Source of the DNA: Petaurus breviceps papuanus
Lineage: Eukaryota; Chordata; Mammalia; Diprotodontia; Petauridae
Reading direction: 5' to 3'
Length of the DNA stretch: 64,000 nucleotides
Assembly (NCBI GenBank): GCA_028583685.1
Contig: JAMXIF010001183.1
Location: forward strand, 9,913,866-9,977,865
The notes under the pieces were generated by a model. It did no database searches and had not been told where the DNA came from. It was given only the letters and a program-made list of their open reading frames with translations. The stretch's first letter is position 1; every line of letters begins with the position of its first letter. A program made the position numbers and the translations under genes. This document shows positions 10,741-23,931 of the stretch, piece after piece.

Positions 10741-13700
10741 TGCCCAACTCATTCAACTTTCCTTATATATTTATCACACTATATTTTGCATTATAATTAT
10801 TTGTTTTCAAATTTCATCTCTCCTAATAGATCATAAGCTTTAGGATATTTTATATATAAGGGCCTATTTTATATTCATCTTTGCATCTCTGGCAGACCTA
10901 TATTTCCTTGCACAAATAATATATAAATATATCAATACTGTTATTAAACAGAGTAAATACCCAAATTTTTGTTAAATTAATGGTTGATTTTAGATGGAAA
11001 CACAAGATGATATGGCTTGGATCACCAAAATCTATGTTTCTAGTTCTATCTAAAAAAAAGCAAATTCTCAAAAATTATCAAAATAGTTTCAAGTAAAACA
11101 AAACATTTTCCTCAGTGTTTCAAATTCATAGATAAAGGTTTTGTCTCATTTTTAAGTTAGTCATTAACATTTGCAGGATTCAGACAAAATTGAATAAATT
11201 CTTAAGGCCCAAGTTTATCATTTTAAAATGTCTAAAGAGAAAATGAAACGTGGAACTTTCTAATAATTATGCAAATAATTCTAGATTAAGAGAGAATAAA
11301 AATGTTTTGCCTAAAATACCAAGAAAATGGCACTTGAATACCTAGACTGGCTTGGTTTCCATTTCTCAAAAGTAATTTTCTAAAATAATGTTTAGTAAAG
11401 AAAGTAGCTTTGTGATGAAGACAAAAAAATATGCCCTACCTTCTCCATGTTCAAGTTTGCTAAAAAGGATGATTGCCAGAAATGAGTAGATATGACTCAT
11501 AAAATCACATGCAATATAATGGCCTGGCTACTGTTTTGAATGAAAGTTGTCCAATGGCAGATCAAGTGGAGGTGTTCACTTAATTCTAAAGAAATACTCT
11601 AATAATATAACTGAGACTCTGTACTTTTAGAGATGCTCCTTTTTGGTTAAAGTGTAAAACTTAAGACCTGCCAAATTATGACCCTCAAAATTTTACTTTG
11701 GGACAGTTTAAGAAAGAAATTTTTGCAAAAACCATCTACCCTTCTCCCCATTTCTCTAACCAGCAATCAGTGTCTTAGCAGCACCTTACTTCTGATGGCA
11801 GTGAAACAGGTAAAGGCAAAGAAGGCTAATTCTCTGTATTTGTCTGAAGCCAAACTGAATCTTGTTCAAATGTGCATGAGGTCTGTTTGGAACTGGCTAA
11901 AACAGTTTAAACAGCTGGCTAAAACACCCCATGAAATGTTCCATGCCTTCTGAATGTGGCCTCATAAATCCTTCTTACTCCTCTATTTCACTCTAAGTAG
12001 ACACATTTTAACACTTGCTGCAGGTTAATGATGAGAGGTAAAAGAACAGATATGCTTCATGCTTCCCATTAAGTCAACTCATAAAAAGTCAAATAAAGAA
12101 ACTGGGACACACAGAGGAGTATTGAACTGCTGAAGATCACCCTTCAACTCTAGGTCAAAAACGTTGTATTTCATGCTAATATTTAAACGAATTAGGGAAT
12201 TTTTCATATAAAAGAACTTACATAGAATTTCCTAATTTATCTTCTTCCTAAGTCACAGCTTCTATGTAAAAATCACAGTATCTTTATAGTCTCAGAAAAA
12301 CTAATAATAGCCTCTCTTTATAACAAAGATGAATAAAACGAAAAATCCTAATTTTTAGTTTAGCTTGCTTAAAGTCTTGGCATTTTCCCAACAACGAGCT
12401 TCTACACATCAATATAAGACAATAGTCTCCAGTTCCCTAAAAAAAAAAAACTACACCTCCCTGCCAAGGATCTTAGGTCATAGACTGAAAGTATAATTCT
12501 CTATCTTATTCACACAAAACAGTCTTCTTCATTTTCTGACTTTATACCTTTAAATATAAAAACAGTTTATATGGTGAAACTATGTATTTGCTTTACTAAA
12601 ATTTCTTAATACTGTCCCCAAATTTGTCTGTTCAATTTAGATGTATATAAAGAAGGTAGTTAATTTTTGTGGGAGTGGGGGAATTCTACTTTCAGAATAA
12701 ATTGTAAATGTTAAGTATCTAAAAAAAAATGTTAAGTATCAATTACAAACTGTCACAGAAGATACAGATACAAAAATGGCAGGTGAAGCACTTTTTTTTT
12801 TCCTTTTAACACATTAGAACAGTCTCACGAGTAAATGTACTGAGAAAGCATTCTTTGAAAGATAATATTGTTCCATTTTATTATAATAGATTTAATGATA
12901 TTTTCATGTCTGTAAAATGTATGACCTTTATTTTTTGCATTTTTATTAAACATGTGTTTCACTTTCCTTTGTTTTCCCTTGAACAAGTTATTTAACTTCT
13001 TTGGGCCTTAGTATCTTCATAAAATGACTACATCATTTTTATGATCATGTAACTTTCTGTTAAGATTTATATATATAATACTAAACTCAATGTCACTAAT
13101 CTGTACAAATGCATAGAATACAGGAACAGTATAGAGGAATATATTGTTATTCATAAAAACTAAAGAGAAACACAAGATATAAAATGTATTTTAAATTGAG
13201 TTAATGTCACATTACAGGAAATATATAACATAATTTTTCTCAGTGATTCACAAAATGAAAATTTCTGAGGTGGGAGGGTTCTCACTGGGCATCCCACAGA
13301 AGTACAGCAAATAGCACCCAGAGGATGTTGTGACTTCCAGCCAACTTGTACAAGATCTCTGTCCGAGCCCACTTAGTTCTAACCTGCTGCTGTGGCAGGT
13401 TGCACATGAGGTATGTGTCTATCACACATCTGTGGCCTGCTTGTTCTAGTCACTTGTGTGACCTGGTGATCTTAAACTGAAGCAAAGCATTTAATTAAAG
13501 TGGTAGAATAAATGTAGGCGTGTTATTATCAAATCTCAACCCACCAGGCACAGTCCCCAATTAGTTCCACTCCCATCTCCTCAAGAACCAGGAAGGGTTT
13601 AGCTCTCAACCAGTTCACAACATTCTTAGTTGGCCTCCATGGATTTATAATGACACTTCTGACACTTTAAATTATCCTGTCACTTTAACACCTAGTTGCC

Positions 13701-15467
13701 TTTTTTTGTTATTTATTATTGTTATTATCCACAGAGATAAGTTTCCCACAATGACTGGGCTGACACTGTACCATTCCCCCAGCCCAGGAAGAGACTGGTC
13801 CCTCATAACTGAGGTTTGAACTTGGGAGTGAAGTTCACCCAGACTAAGAACTTAGAAAGGGCTCTGCCTGGAAGAGGGCAGGCTTGAAGGTGGACTTTGA
13901 ATCTTGTTTGACAAAGGACATGTATGTACTTCTAGCACTTTCCTCATTCATCACCTTCACTTTTGAAGGAAATGTGCAGAAGAATCTGGCTTAAATGCTT
14001 TTCCCAAAGAAAATCCAGGAACTGGTGATGTGCTTCAAATCTTCCTTCTCTCTATTTTATCTTTGCCTGCAAATAAGAGGCATTTTACTCCTAAGTTTTT
14101 ATGTCCTTTAAGTCTATTATAATTTGTTTTTTACTTAGTATTTTTCTTCAGAAGTACTATTCCTTTACAAGAAATCAATGATCAATCATGACTTATATAC
14201 ACTGAATGACTTCATATTCCATCCCAGCAAAGGTAAAATGGTAGAAAGACAGTGGTCATTTGGAAACATATACAATTTTTTAAAAGGACTGAAATTTAAA
14301 TCTCTGTCCCAATAAAGAATTCTCCTAACTGGGGAGCTCTGAGCTGCAATTATTTTGTTAAATAAATTTTGTTTTGTTTTGTTTAATTTTACATAAACTC
14401 CTGAATTTAGCAAAGAAAGTTATCCACATGGATAGTCATTTGCCACAGGCTGGAAAGTGAGCACAAATGCAATATCTGGGCAGGGCTGCTCAAACAAAGG
14501 GGCCCCAGGCAAAATTCCAACCTCTGAAGGGAAGGGGGCTGAGAGACAAGTAGAGGTGGGAACTAATGGAAAGTTTCTGCTCAAACTTTCTAGCTGGAGA
14601 AGAAAAATATATTGGGGAAGAATCGATTCCTCCCCCTTTTCCTGTCAGGAAGTAGAGTACTTACCAGCTTCACTTCATGGCATCATCTCTTGGCTACAGA
14701 TACAAATGGCCATCTAATGCTAGGTCACACAGGAGGCAGGAAGCTATCCTCTTAAGTATCTCCATAGCTAAAGGAGAGTAATTCCTTATTACAAAAGCCA
14801 TCAGGCAATAATTTCTATAGCATCCCCCTCTCCATAGCCACCTATAGCAACAAAAAGACAATTCTCATAACAAGTTTATTCATGTTCCTATAAAACACAT
14901 TTTATAAATGGTTATTAATTTCACATGTGTATCTATTTAAGATGCAAAAAAAAAATGGAAACATCATGGATCCACTAAAAGTATAAGTTAATTTAAGATA
15001 CACTGGGGTTTGTTAACTGAGAATCTAACCACAATTGTTAACATTGTCCCTATAAGATGTGATGTTCAAATTTTCAAATAAGCCACTTATTAAAGTTGGT
15101 AACTGTTTATAAAGTTGAGTACTATTACAATATTAAAATCATTACATGTTTCATTTTACATTCAATATTCTCTCTCAAATATATGCCAATCAGTTTTATT
15201 CAATTGGTAAATTAATCTCCCCAAGTTACTACAGTTTTGAGATCTATAAAACAAATTCTATTTCTCCTTCTCTTAAATAATCAGTGAATGAAGATCCTAC
15301 AAACAGATACTCAAGAGTTTTATTGTTGATGTAAGAAGGGGAAAAAAAAGCAATCCAATCTAATCTACCACAGATGTCTCTGTTTAGAATCACATTTAGA
15401 GAGGACATAATATCCCACACATTCTTGTAGCACTTTAAGGTTTGCACAGCAATTTCCTCACATTAAA
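10741..15467. other. Long AT-rich stretch without recognised genes
   Basis: About 4.7 kb in which I could not place a coding exon or a clear repeat. A small direct duplication 'aatgttaagtatc' surrounds an A-run at about 12705-12740. 13380-13560 and 14450-14720 are less AT-rich but have no frame I recognise. Confidence 0.45.
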
Positions 15468-15665
15468 AGCAATGTGGTGTAATGGATAGATGGCTGGCTT
15501 TGGAGTCACGGACACATATTTCTGTTTCTATCTGACACATGTTATCTGTATAACCATGGACAAGTCACTTCATCTTTCTCTGTCCCAGACAACTCTCTCA
15601 AACCATAGACAAACTGCTGGTCTTCACTGAGGAAGATGTTTCTCTGACCCACACAATCACAGGTA
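15468..15665 (+). mobile_element. tRNA-derived CORE-SINE
   Basis: The head 'gtgtaatggatagatggctg', 'ggctttggagtcacgg', the CORE part 'accatggacaagtcacttca' and the later 'caactctctcaaaccataga' follow the order of an old marsupial SINE. No TSD is clear. Confidence 0.7.
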
Positions 15666-15689
15666 CACAGACACACACGCTCACAATCA

Positions 15690-15830
15690 TCCAAATACAA
15701 ATACAATAGATACAAAGTACAAGTATTTTTATCCCTATATTTTATGAAGAAACTGAAGCTTGCCCAGTCACAAAGATAAAAATATGAGTAAGAAAACTCA
15801 TAAATTCAGTACTTTCCACTAAATAACACT
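15690..15830 (-). mobile_element. CORE-SINE (MIR-like) fragment, antisense
   Basis: 'tttatgaagaaactgaagct' followed by 'gcccagtcacaaag' is the antisense MIR core. The fragment is weak and diverged. Confidence 0.5.
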
Positions 15831-16062
15831 ATCTCTGCAAAAACCACACTGGCCAAGTCAATGGAAGATAGGTAGGAGGTATGAATAAAAGGTAACATTT
15901 TGAAATGTAGACTATGGAATATAGACTCAATATCATTACATTATACATTCCCATATTTTAATATACACACTCTGACACACTTTTGTGGCCTACTAGTTTA
16001 CTTATGTGTCACTGTGCTACTGAGATTTGATCCCAGAATTCCCTCTAGTACATTCATGTCAA

Positions 16063-16890
16063 GCGGTCATCTAGCCTTTACTGGGTGACCTTCAGGGAGG
16101 GGAAATCCCCTAACTTCCTAAGAAACAAATTCAACATTGGGATAACTAATTTTTAGGAACCTTTCCCACATATTCATCAGCCAAATATTCCTATCAGCAA
16201 TTTGTATGCATGGTTCCTGGTTTCTCTGAAACCAACAAGACAGACTCCTCATCCATTTGACAGCCTTCCAAATAATTGAACACAACTGGCATGTCTTCTA
16301 CTTTCTCCACACTTCTCTGGGATAACATCCCCAGATCTTTCAAACAATCTTCACAGGGTATGATCTCAAGACCCTTCTACACATCCTTGCTGCCTCTCTT
16401 CTCCCTTCCCCCCCCCCCTCCATCCCTGCTTGCTCTCTGCCTTGTCTTGAAATGAAGCCTATAGAACTTAACAAAAATTCCATATGTGATCTATCCAAGG
16501 AAGAGAATCATGGCCTTTGTTCTAGACACAAAGATCTTTCTTAAAGCAACCTCATATTGTATAAACTTTCTTGACGGACATATTGCACACACTGATGATT
16601 CACTCCTAGCCTGTTGCCTACTAGATCTCTAAGATAATTTTTTAAAGCTACTATGTAGACACACTCTCCTCACCTTGTACTTGTACTGTTGATTTTTTTT
16701 AATCCAAATGCAGAAATTTATATTTATAGCTGTTATAGATCTATCCCAATGCTGTCGATCAAGAACGCTTTCAATTCTGACTGTCCTCCAGTACGCTCAC
16801 CATCCCAGTTTTATGCCATATGTAAATCTGGTAAGTATACCATTCACTCCTGCATTTTAGCATCAACAAAAATGTCAGAGTGCGTCATCA
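16063..16890 (-). mobile_element. L3/CR1 LINE, antisense
   Basis: In plus orientation: 'ggtcatctagcctttactgg', 'gacagccttccaaataattg', 'tctgggataacatccccaga', 'cagggtatgatctcaagacc', 'cacatccttgctgcctctct', later 'caccttgtacttgtac' and 'tgttatagatctatccc'. This is the order of an antisense CR1/L3 3' half. A C-run sits at about 16410. There is no usable frame. Confidence 0.75.
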
Positions 16891-16894
16891 GCTC

Positions 16895-17060
16895 TATTAA
16901 TTGCAAAGTTCCTGGCACATAAAAAGCACTTTATAAATACTAGCTATTATTATTTGCCCACAGTCAAAGAGCTAGTAAATTACAGAGTGGAACTTCAAGT
17001 CGAATTGGGATCCTAAAAGGACAAGTCTCATGTTCTTTCCACTATACGACAGCAGAAAGG
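16895..17060. mobile_element. Two CORE-SINE pieces, opposed
   Basis: 16895-16960 reads as a sense MIR/THER1 3' tail ('gttcctggcacata', 'gctattattatt'). 16962-17060 reads as the antisense core ('agtcaaagagctagtaaatt') of another copy. They meet tail to tail. Confidence 0.55.
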
Positions 17061-19542
17061 ACACACTGGGCATATTATTTGATAGGAATAAATCTGAAAT
17101 AACCATTTCAAAACAAAGAGTTATTTATGTTCTCAGGTAAATATAGGAAAGACAAGGGGGAAATACACCTAATTATTTTCATTCATTAACAATGATTTTC
17201 ACTACCTTGTATACAAAATAGGCCAGAGGCATAAAACCATCTCAGTCAATATTTACTGAAACTTGTCATGTGCCAGGAGCGAGTTAGGTGCTATGAGGTA
17301 TATATAAGAAGCAAAAAACAAAAACAAAAACAAAACATGGCTTTACCAAGTAGGAGACTGTAATCTGATTAGAGATTAGACTAACACAAATATATGTGGT
17401 TATTACATAGTAAGGAGAGGTATTATATAATAAAGTATAATGTAGGCTACAATTAGACTTCAAAAAGGTCAAATTATGGGTCTATCATAAGTAAACTAAC
17501 TAGCAAAGGAACAAATTACTTTAAATTTCATTTATGTCATGATGTCCTTTAGTAAGATAAAATTTTCTTCATTGACAGGAACTACCCTTTCATAATATTA
17601 ACCAATAAACATTCATTAACTGCCTACTATGTGCCAGGCACTGTGCTAAGTGCTTACTTATGGCAATTAGAAATTATTAATAGAATTATTATTTAATAAA
17701 AGAATACTCTAAAAATTGATTCATTTTATTATAAGACTGAAATCATGGGTAAGAAATTCTTTTCTCCACATTTTTCATAGCTCTAAGCAATGATGAAACA
17801 ATTCTAATATAAATAAGCCTGTGCACTGATTTTTAAAATGTGTGCATATATGAAGAGTAGGGAAAAACAAAAATAGAGAAGACAGAGACAGAGAGTGCTC
17901 ACATTGATCAATCACTATACAAAAAGTTTATCTCTCTATTGGTTGACCTCAGAAGGCAGAGATTTCACATGAGGGAAATTCTATAAGTCTAGGCAAACTT
18001 AAAATGATATAATAAATTAACAAAAGCAATCCATAATTATTTCCAAAAGGAAAAGTTATAGTCTGTCTTCAAAATATACATAAAATTAATTTCAGGTAAA
18101 GATGTGAAAATATGTCAATTAAGAGAAATAAAACAAAACTCTATTCCTTAAATAAAATTTTATTTCCCTAATGATTTTCACACGAAATTAATGCCATGTT
18201 CTTTTGGAAATATTTTGTTTCCAGGACATTATGAAATCACAATAAGAATACATTGAAAAAAATTTAAGCCACACATTCAAAGAGATAAATGATGGGTTTC
18301 CTCATACAATAATAAAAATAACAGTCACATAACATGATTATTAACCTCCAGGGAAAATCTCATCCCAAAGAAATTAAGCTTTGCTTAAGAGCCTAAATGA
18401 ACTGAATTCACTAGTCTGAAATGTTATGCAAGCATTCCTATAAAACCACCATTCGAACTGTCTCTGGGCACTCAGATCCTAATTTCTAATCCTTCATGAA
18501 GATTTTAGACATAAACATACTCATCTGGGGTGGACAGTAGAGAAAACACTAAAGCACAAAAAAACAATTAATTAATAATTCAATAGTAAATGTACAAATA
18601 AAAGAGTACACTAACTGGAATTGCTATCCAGAGTAATCAATCAAGTAGTCACTGAGTACTCACAAGTTAATTAAATTCAACATATGTTCTTTATTACATC
18701 AAGATCCTAGTTTGTTGGGTTGTTTTTTTTGTTTGTTTGTTTGTTTTATGTTTTTAAAGTATGTGACTAGGTAAAGGAAAATGTGGCCATTAAGGCTCTC
18801 TTCCAATGAGTTTTCTTTCATGCATATGTTAAGATCTATCAATGACAGATAAAGAAGAAATAACTTGGTTCAACAGTTTTCGATATAACCATATCTGACT
18901 CAGGAATAAAATGCAAGTGCTTGCCAGTAGTATTCGCATTGTCACAGGGGATGTTCATCGACAAATTCAAGTGAAATAGGGCTTCCCTCTACATCATGAG
19001 GTCTTTCAAATTAGGTGTGTCAAACTTGAGTTTACACCTGAGTGCTACCCAAACCAGATGAAAATGAAATTGAAAAAGGCTTAGTAAATAAAAATAAAAT
19101 GTTAATTTGTGGTTTTCCAACTTAATATCTGGCCCACAGTGATCTGTTTCTATTGGAGTTTGATACCACTCCTCCAAATGTTTGTGGATGACAATTTGCT
19201 GATTGCATCAAATTCCCAAAATACTAGAAAACCTCTTCTATAAGTTTCACAATCACTCAACTGGTCTAACAATCCATCTGGGAAACTCCATCTGGGAAAA
19301 CCCACTGTTCTGCAGATAATCCACAAAGTCAATAACAAAAAGGTCCCGTATAAATAGAAATAGACACAGCAATACTTTTTTGTGGTAACCAAGAATTGGA
19401 AGTGACGTGGAGTCCATTGACTGAGTAATGACTAAAAAAATTATTAGTACATGAGATTTATAAAATTACTATACTGAATGAAACACTGAACATGATGAAT
19501 ACAAAGATGCATACATTTACATGAACTGATGTCAACTAAATA
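17061..19542. other. AT-rich stretch with minor SINE tails
   Basis: Mostly unrecognised AT-rich DNA. 17245-17300 and 17600-17665 each hold a short antisense MIR/L2 end ('tactatgtgccaggcactgt' in the second). A GTTT microsatellite lies at about 18721-18747. No coding frame is supported. Confidence 0.5.
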
Positions 19543-19790
19543 ATAATACCTAGAATTTGTAGAATACTTTTATATTCATGAAAGGCTTTACAAATATTAA
19601 TTCATTTTATCCTCACAGCAACCCTGGAAAATAGGTTCTATGATCATCCCCATTTTAAAGATTAGGAAACTGAGACAGATGTTTATAAGGCCTGTCCAGG
19701 TTCACAACCTAGTGTCTGAAGCAAGATTTAAAATCAGGTCTTCCTGAGTCCAAGTCCTGAGCTCTATTCACTGAAATACCTACATGCTTT
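19543..19790 (-). mobile_element. CORE-SINE (THER1/MAR1-like), antisense, nearly complete
   Basis: In plus orientation: 'aataataatacctagaattt', 'aggctttacaaatattaatt', 'atcctcacagcaaccctgga', 'ccccattttaaagattagga', 'aggtcttcctgagtccaagt' and 'ctattcactgaaatacctac', the full antisense order from tail to tRNA-like head. Confidence 0.85.
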
Positions 19791-20986
19791 TGTGAGAACC
19801 AGAAAAAATAATATATACAATGACTACACAAATATAAATGGATAAAATATAACAACAAAACAATCAGAACTAAATGCTACAGAATGACAATGACCAAATG
19901 ACCCCAAAGAAGAGACAGAAGATGATATCCCCCTCATTTCTTTGCAGAGGTTGAGGACCACAGATGCTGAATACTGAATATAACACTGAGCTTTTCAGAT
20001 ACTCTAGTTTTATAGACTTGTTTTTTCTTCCTCTCTTTTATTTTCTTTGAATAATAAGAAATGGTTCTCTAGGAGTGATAAAGCAGAAAATATGAGGAAT
20101 GTAAAAAACAAAACACATCAATAAAACTTTATAATAAAAATTGTGCAGTATAGGTTACAAGGGTTTTAGGTGTTCAAAACCAGAGAAGATCAATGAAGGC
20201 TTTGAGAGTGAGACCTGGTTGCTTCACACAAGATCTGGAGTTTCTTCAAAGCCCTAAGTCATACCACGATCGCACCACAGACTGTTCAAAAGAATCACTC
20301 CATGTAAAAGCCATGTGTAAATATTTCAGGATCACAGCCACTTACTTTGCTGAATTAAAATTGCCCTCCATCTTAGGGACAGTTAAAAGTGGCAGCTAGT
20401 AGGTGAATTTTTTAAAAAGTGATTTGTAAATATTTCCAACAGGGAAGGACAACCAGCACATATCTTCATATGCTTTCTTAGGTTGGAAAATTTCAAAAGA
20501 ATATAATAAAAGCTGTCTATATAAAAACAATTCAGATTCCTACATTATATAAAACACTTATACTCTCTTAATCACCTGGTTTCCCCATCTACTTAGAGAG
20601 TACTACTGAATCTAAGTGCTGGAGTATATATTGGTCTCAATAAATGTAACAAATTTTTGGTACTTTATCAATTCCATAAATTAATCATGTCAACTAATGT
20701 CTCACCAACCCCTCAGGGCCAACAATGCCATAAATGCTTACAAAGTGACTGATAATATAACATATTCAGTAGAATCATCAGGATGAAACATTTTTATTTC
20801 ACAGGGGACTCATGGTTCCCATCACAACACAACACTGAGGCAACTGCCTACAAAAAGGGCAGCTTTTCTTTTTAAAGGATATTCGTTCAGTGACTTATGC
20901 TTTGGATAAGTATAATCAAAACCTCAGGGTCTTTGCTAAATGAGTTTCTTAATAATTCATTGAATGGTAACACAGTGGCTACAAGA
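19791..20986. other. Nothing recognised
   Basis: AT-rich DNA without a recognised repeat or gene. The open frame at 20193-20399 has no motif. Confidence 0.45.
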
Positions 20987-21821
20987 CCTTTACTCTTTTG
21001 TTGTTGGGTTTTGGGGGGGTTTTTTGTCTTTTTTCTCAATATATTTATTTTTAGTTTTCAACATTCATTTCCACAAAATTTTGAGTTACAAATTTTCTTC
21101 CCATATTTCACCTACACCCCACCCCAAAATAGCAAGGCTACTGAGTACCCCTTCCCCCAATCTGAGGTCTGTTATATCCTCCCCCAAACTCCCCCCCAAC
21201 TTTCTGGTAGGACAAGATGGGTTTATAACCCCCAGTGCATGTATATCTTATTTCCCAGTTGTATATTTTTTTAACATTTGTTTTGTAAAACTTTGATTTC
21301 CAGATTCTTTCCCTTCTTCCCTCCTCACCCACCCCCACTGGGAAAACAACCAATTCAATACAGGTTGTACATGTGTACTTATGCAAAACATTTCCATAGT
21401 AGGTATATTGTGAAAGACTACTTTCCTCCATCCTATCCCACCCCCCACTTATTCTATTTTCTACTTTGACCTTGTCCCTTTTCAAAAGTGTTTGCTTCTG
21501 ACTACCCTCTCACCCAATCTGTCCTCCCTGCTATCATCCCCCTTCTTATTCCCTACCCCTATTTTCCTGTAGGGTAAGATACTCAATTGAGTGTGTATGT
21601 TATTCCCTCCTTAAGCCAAATTCACTGAGAGTAAGGTTGACCCATTCCCTTTCACCTTCCTGCTTTTCCTCTCCATTGTAACAGTTTTCTCTTGCCTCTT
21701 TTATATGAGATAATTTACCCTATTCTCTCTTTCTCCTTCCCCGAAAATATTCCTTTGACCTCTTAAATTTTATTTTTTAGATATCATCCCTTCATATTCA
21801 ACTGATACTGTGCCCTTTATG

Positions 21822-21925
21822 TACATGTACACACACACACACACATATATATACACTCACATATTTATGCACACATACACCCTCCTATACATATATTTAT
21901 ATGTATGCATACTTATATACATGTA
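21822..21925. repeat. CA/TA microsatellite in HAL1 3' region
   Basis: A (CA)n run followed by TATA/CATA units. It corresponds to the tract at 8598-8745 in the other HAL1. Confidence 0.85.
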
Positions 21926-22043
21926 TATTCCCTTCAACTATTCTTATACTGAGAAAAGTCTTATGAGTTACAATGATCATTTTTCCATGTAGGAATATAA
22001 ATAGTTCAACTTTAATAAGTTTCTTATGATATCTTTTTCCTGT

Positions 22044-23161
22044 TTACCTTCTCATGCTTCTCTTGCTTCTTTTCTTTTCTTTGCTTTTCTTTTTTTTTGC
22101 CTTTTGGAGGGCAATTGGGGCTAACTTGCCCAAGATTACATATTGCTTCTTGTTTTTCATCAAGAATGTTTGAAAGTTCTCTATTTCATTGAATGACGAT
22201 ATTTTCCTCTGAAGCATTATACTCAGTTTTGTTGGGTAGGTGATTCTTGGTTTTAATCCTAGCTCCTTTGACCTCCAGAATATCATATTCCAAGACCTTT
22301 GATCCCTTAATGTAGAAGCTGCTAGATCTTGTGTTATCCTGACTATGTTTCCACAATACTCAAATTGTTTCTTCCTGATTGCTTGTAATATTTCCTCCTT
22401 GACCTGGGAACTCTGGAATTTGAATTTGGCTATGATATTCCTAGGAGTTTTCTTTTGGGGATCTTTTTCCAATAGGTGATTGGTGAATTCTTTCAAGTTC
22501 TATTTTGCCCAGGGCAATTTTGCTTGAAAATTTCTTGAAAGATGATTTCTAGGCTCTTTTTTTTTCATCATGGTTTTCAGGTAGTCCAATAATTTTTAAA
22601 TTATCTCTCCTGGATCTATTTTCTAGGTCAGTGGTTTTTCCAATGAGATATTTCACATTGCCTTCCATTTTTTCATTTGTTTGGATCTGTTTTACAGTTT
22701 CTTGATTTTTCATAAAGTCATTAGTTTCCATATGCACCAATCTAATTTTGAAGGAATTATTCTCTTCAGTGTGTTTTTGAAATTCCTTTTCCATCTGGCC
22801 AATTCAGCTTTTTAAGGCATTCTTCTCTTCATTAGCTTTTTGGACCTCTTTTGCCATTTGAGTTACTCTGTTTTTTAAGGTGTTATTTTCTTCAGTCAGG
22901 ATGGGTTGACTCACTTTTCTTGATTTTCTTGCATCATTCTCATTTCTCTTCTCAATTTTTCCTCCACTTCTTTTGATTTTCAAAATCCTTCTTGAGCTTC
23001 TCCATGACCTTCAACCAATTCATATTTTTCTTGGAGACTTTTAATGCCAGAGTTTTTACTTCATTGTCTTCTTCCGGTTCCATGTTTTGATCCTTTTTGT
23101 CCCCAAAAGAGGATTCTATAGTCTGATTGCAATTCCTCTGTTTCTTCATCTTGCCAGCCAA
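22044..23161 (-). pseudogene. HAL1 ORF1 (L1 ORF1p-like), broken, antisense
   Basis: The start is ATG at 23161-23159 ('MAGKMKKQRNCNQTIESSFG'), homologous to the start at 7220 in the plus copy. Segment 23161-22952 holds the N-terminus and the beginning of the coiled coil. 22794-22549 holds the coiled-coil end and the RRM-like part ('LENRSRRDNLKIIGLPE'). 22496-22044 holds the C-terminal domain ('PRNIIAKFKFQSSQVKE', 'ITQDLAASTLRDQRSWN', 'LGLKPRITYP'). The three segments lie in different frames, with frame changes between them near 22950 and 22550-22500. The C-terminal segment of 150 codons is the best preserved ORF1 piece in the window and has a lysine-rich end. Confidence 0.87.
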
Positions 23162-23931
23162 TTACTTGACTTTTGAGCTCTTTGTCATGGCAGAACTCTT
23201 GCTTCCAGAGTAGAGAGAGCTGTGTCCCAAACTGCTGGGGTTTGCGCAGCTTCTGCCAGAGCTGTTGTCAGAGCTATGAGAAGGGCACCCTCTCTACAGC
23301 CACCACAAGCTCTGGCACACTGGCATTCCTCACCCCAGGACTACCACCTAAGACTATGACCCAGTTCCAAGCAGGTCAAAGCAAAAGCTATTACCCTCTG
23401 AATGGTCACTTGGTCCCCCTCCAATCCATAGGCCAGGAGCTCAGGGAGGCAGCCATGTGGGAGCAGTTGAAGCCAGTGTGCCCCCACATACCTCTCAGCT
23501 GGGGCAGGGGCCATTCCACACTCTGCTCTCACCCTGACTCAGCATAGTTCCCCACTGACCTTTTACTTTCTCTTTGGTGTTTATGGGTTAAGAAATGTGT
23601 AAACCACCACAGCTGCTGGTGATTCACTCTCCTGAAGTGTGCTCCAGCTGGTCTGTGCCTCTATTCAGGGCTACCCTGGGTTTGGGTCCATGGGGTTCAC
23701 GCAGCACTGTTCTTGGCTCCCAACTCAGTGTGATAGACCCTTCCTGTTCAGCCTGCCAGGCTGCCTTCAGCAGGAGATTTGTTTCTCTCTGTCACTTTTG
23801 TGGGTTCAGTAGCTCTAAATTTGTTTAGAGTCATTTTTTTACAGGTATTAGAGGTGGTTGGAGCAGAAGCTGAAGCAAGTTCCTGCTTTACTCTGCCATC
23901 TTGGCTCTGCCTCCCAACCTATACTCTTTTG

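Larger units (their letters stand above)
21001..23917 (-). mobile_element. HAL1 (half-L1) element, near full length, antisense
   Basis: Read on the minus strand it starts at 23917 with the L1-type 5' end (plus strand 'ctgccatcttggctctgcct'), then a GC-richer leader (23162-23890), ORF1 remnants (23161 down to 22044), a TA/CA tract and a GA-rich 3' region. It ends near 21001 in an A-rich tail. Flanks 20987-21000 and 23918-23931 agree at 13 of 14 bases ('tactcttttg' is exact), a convincing target-site duplication. The last ~230 bases, beyond the point where the plus-strand HAL1 ends, match an L1-type 3' end ('caaaattttgagttac' on the plus strand), so the two HAL1 copies differ in 3' end. Confidence 0.87.

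Noticed and set aside
20897-21485. Several overlapping open frames on both strands
   Set aside because: They run over the C-rich/G-rich 3' region of the antisense HAL1, which has no coding role.
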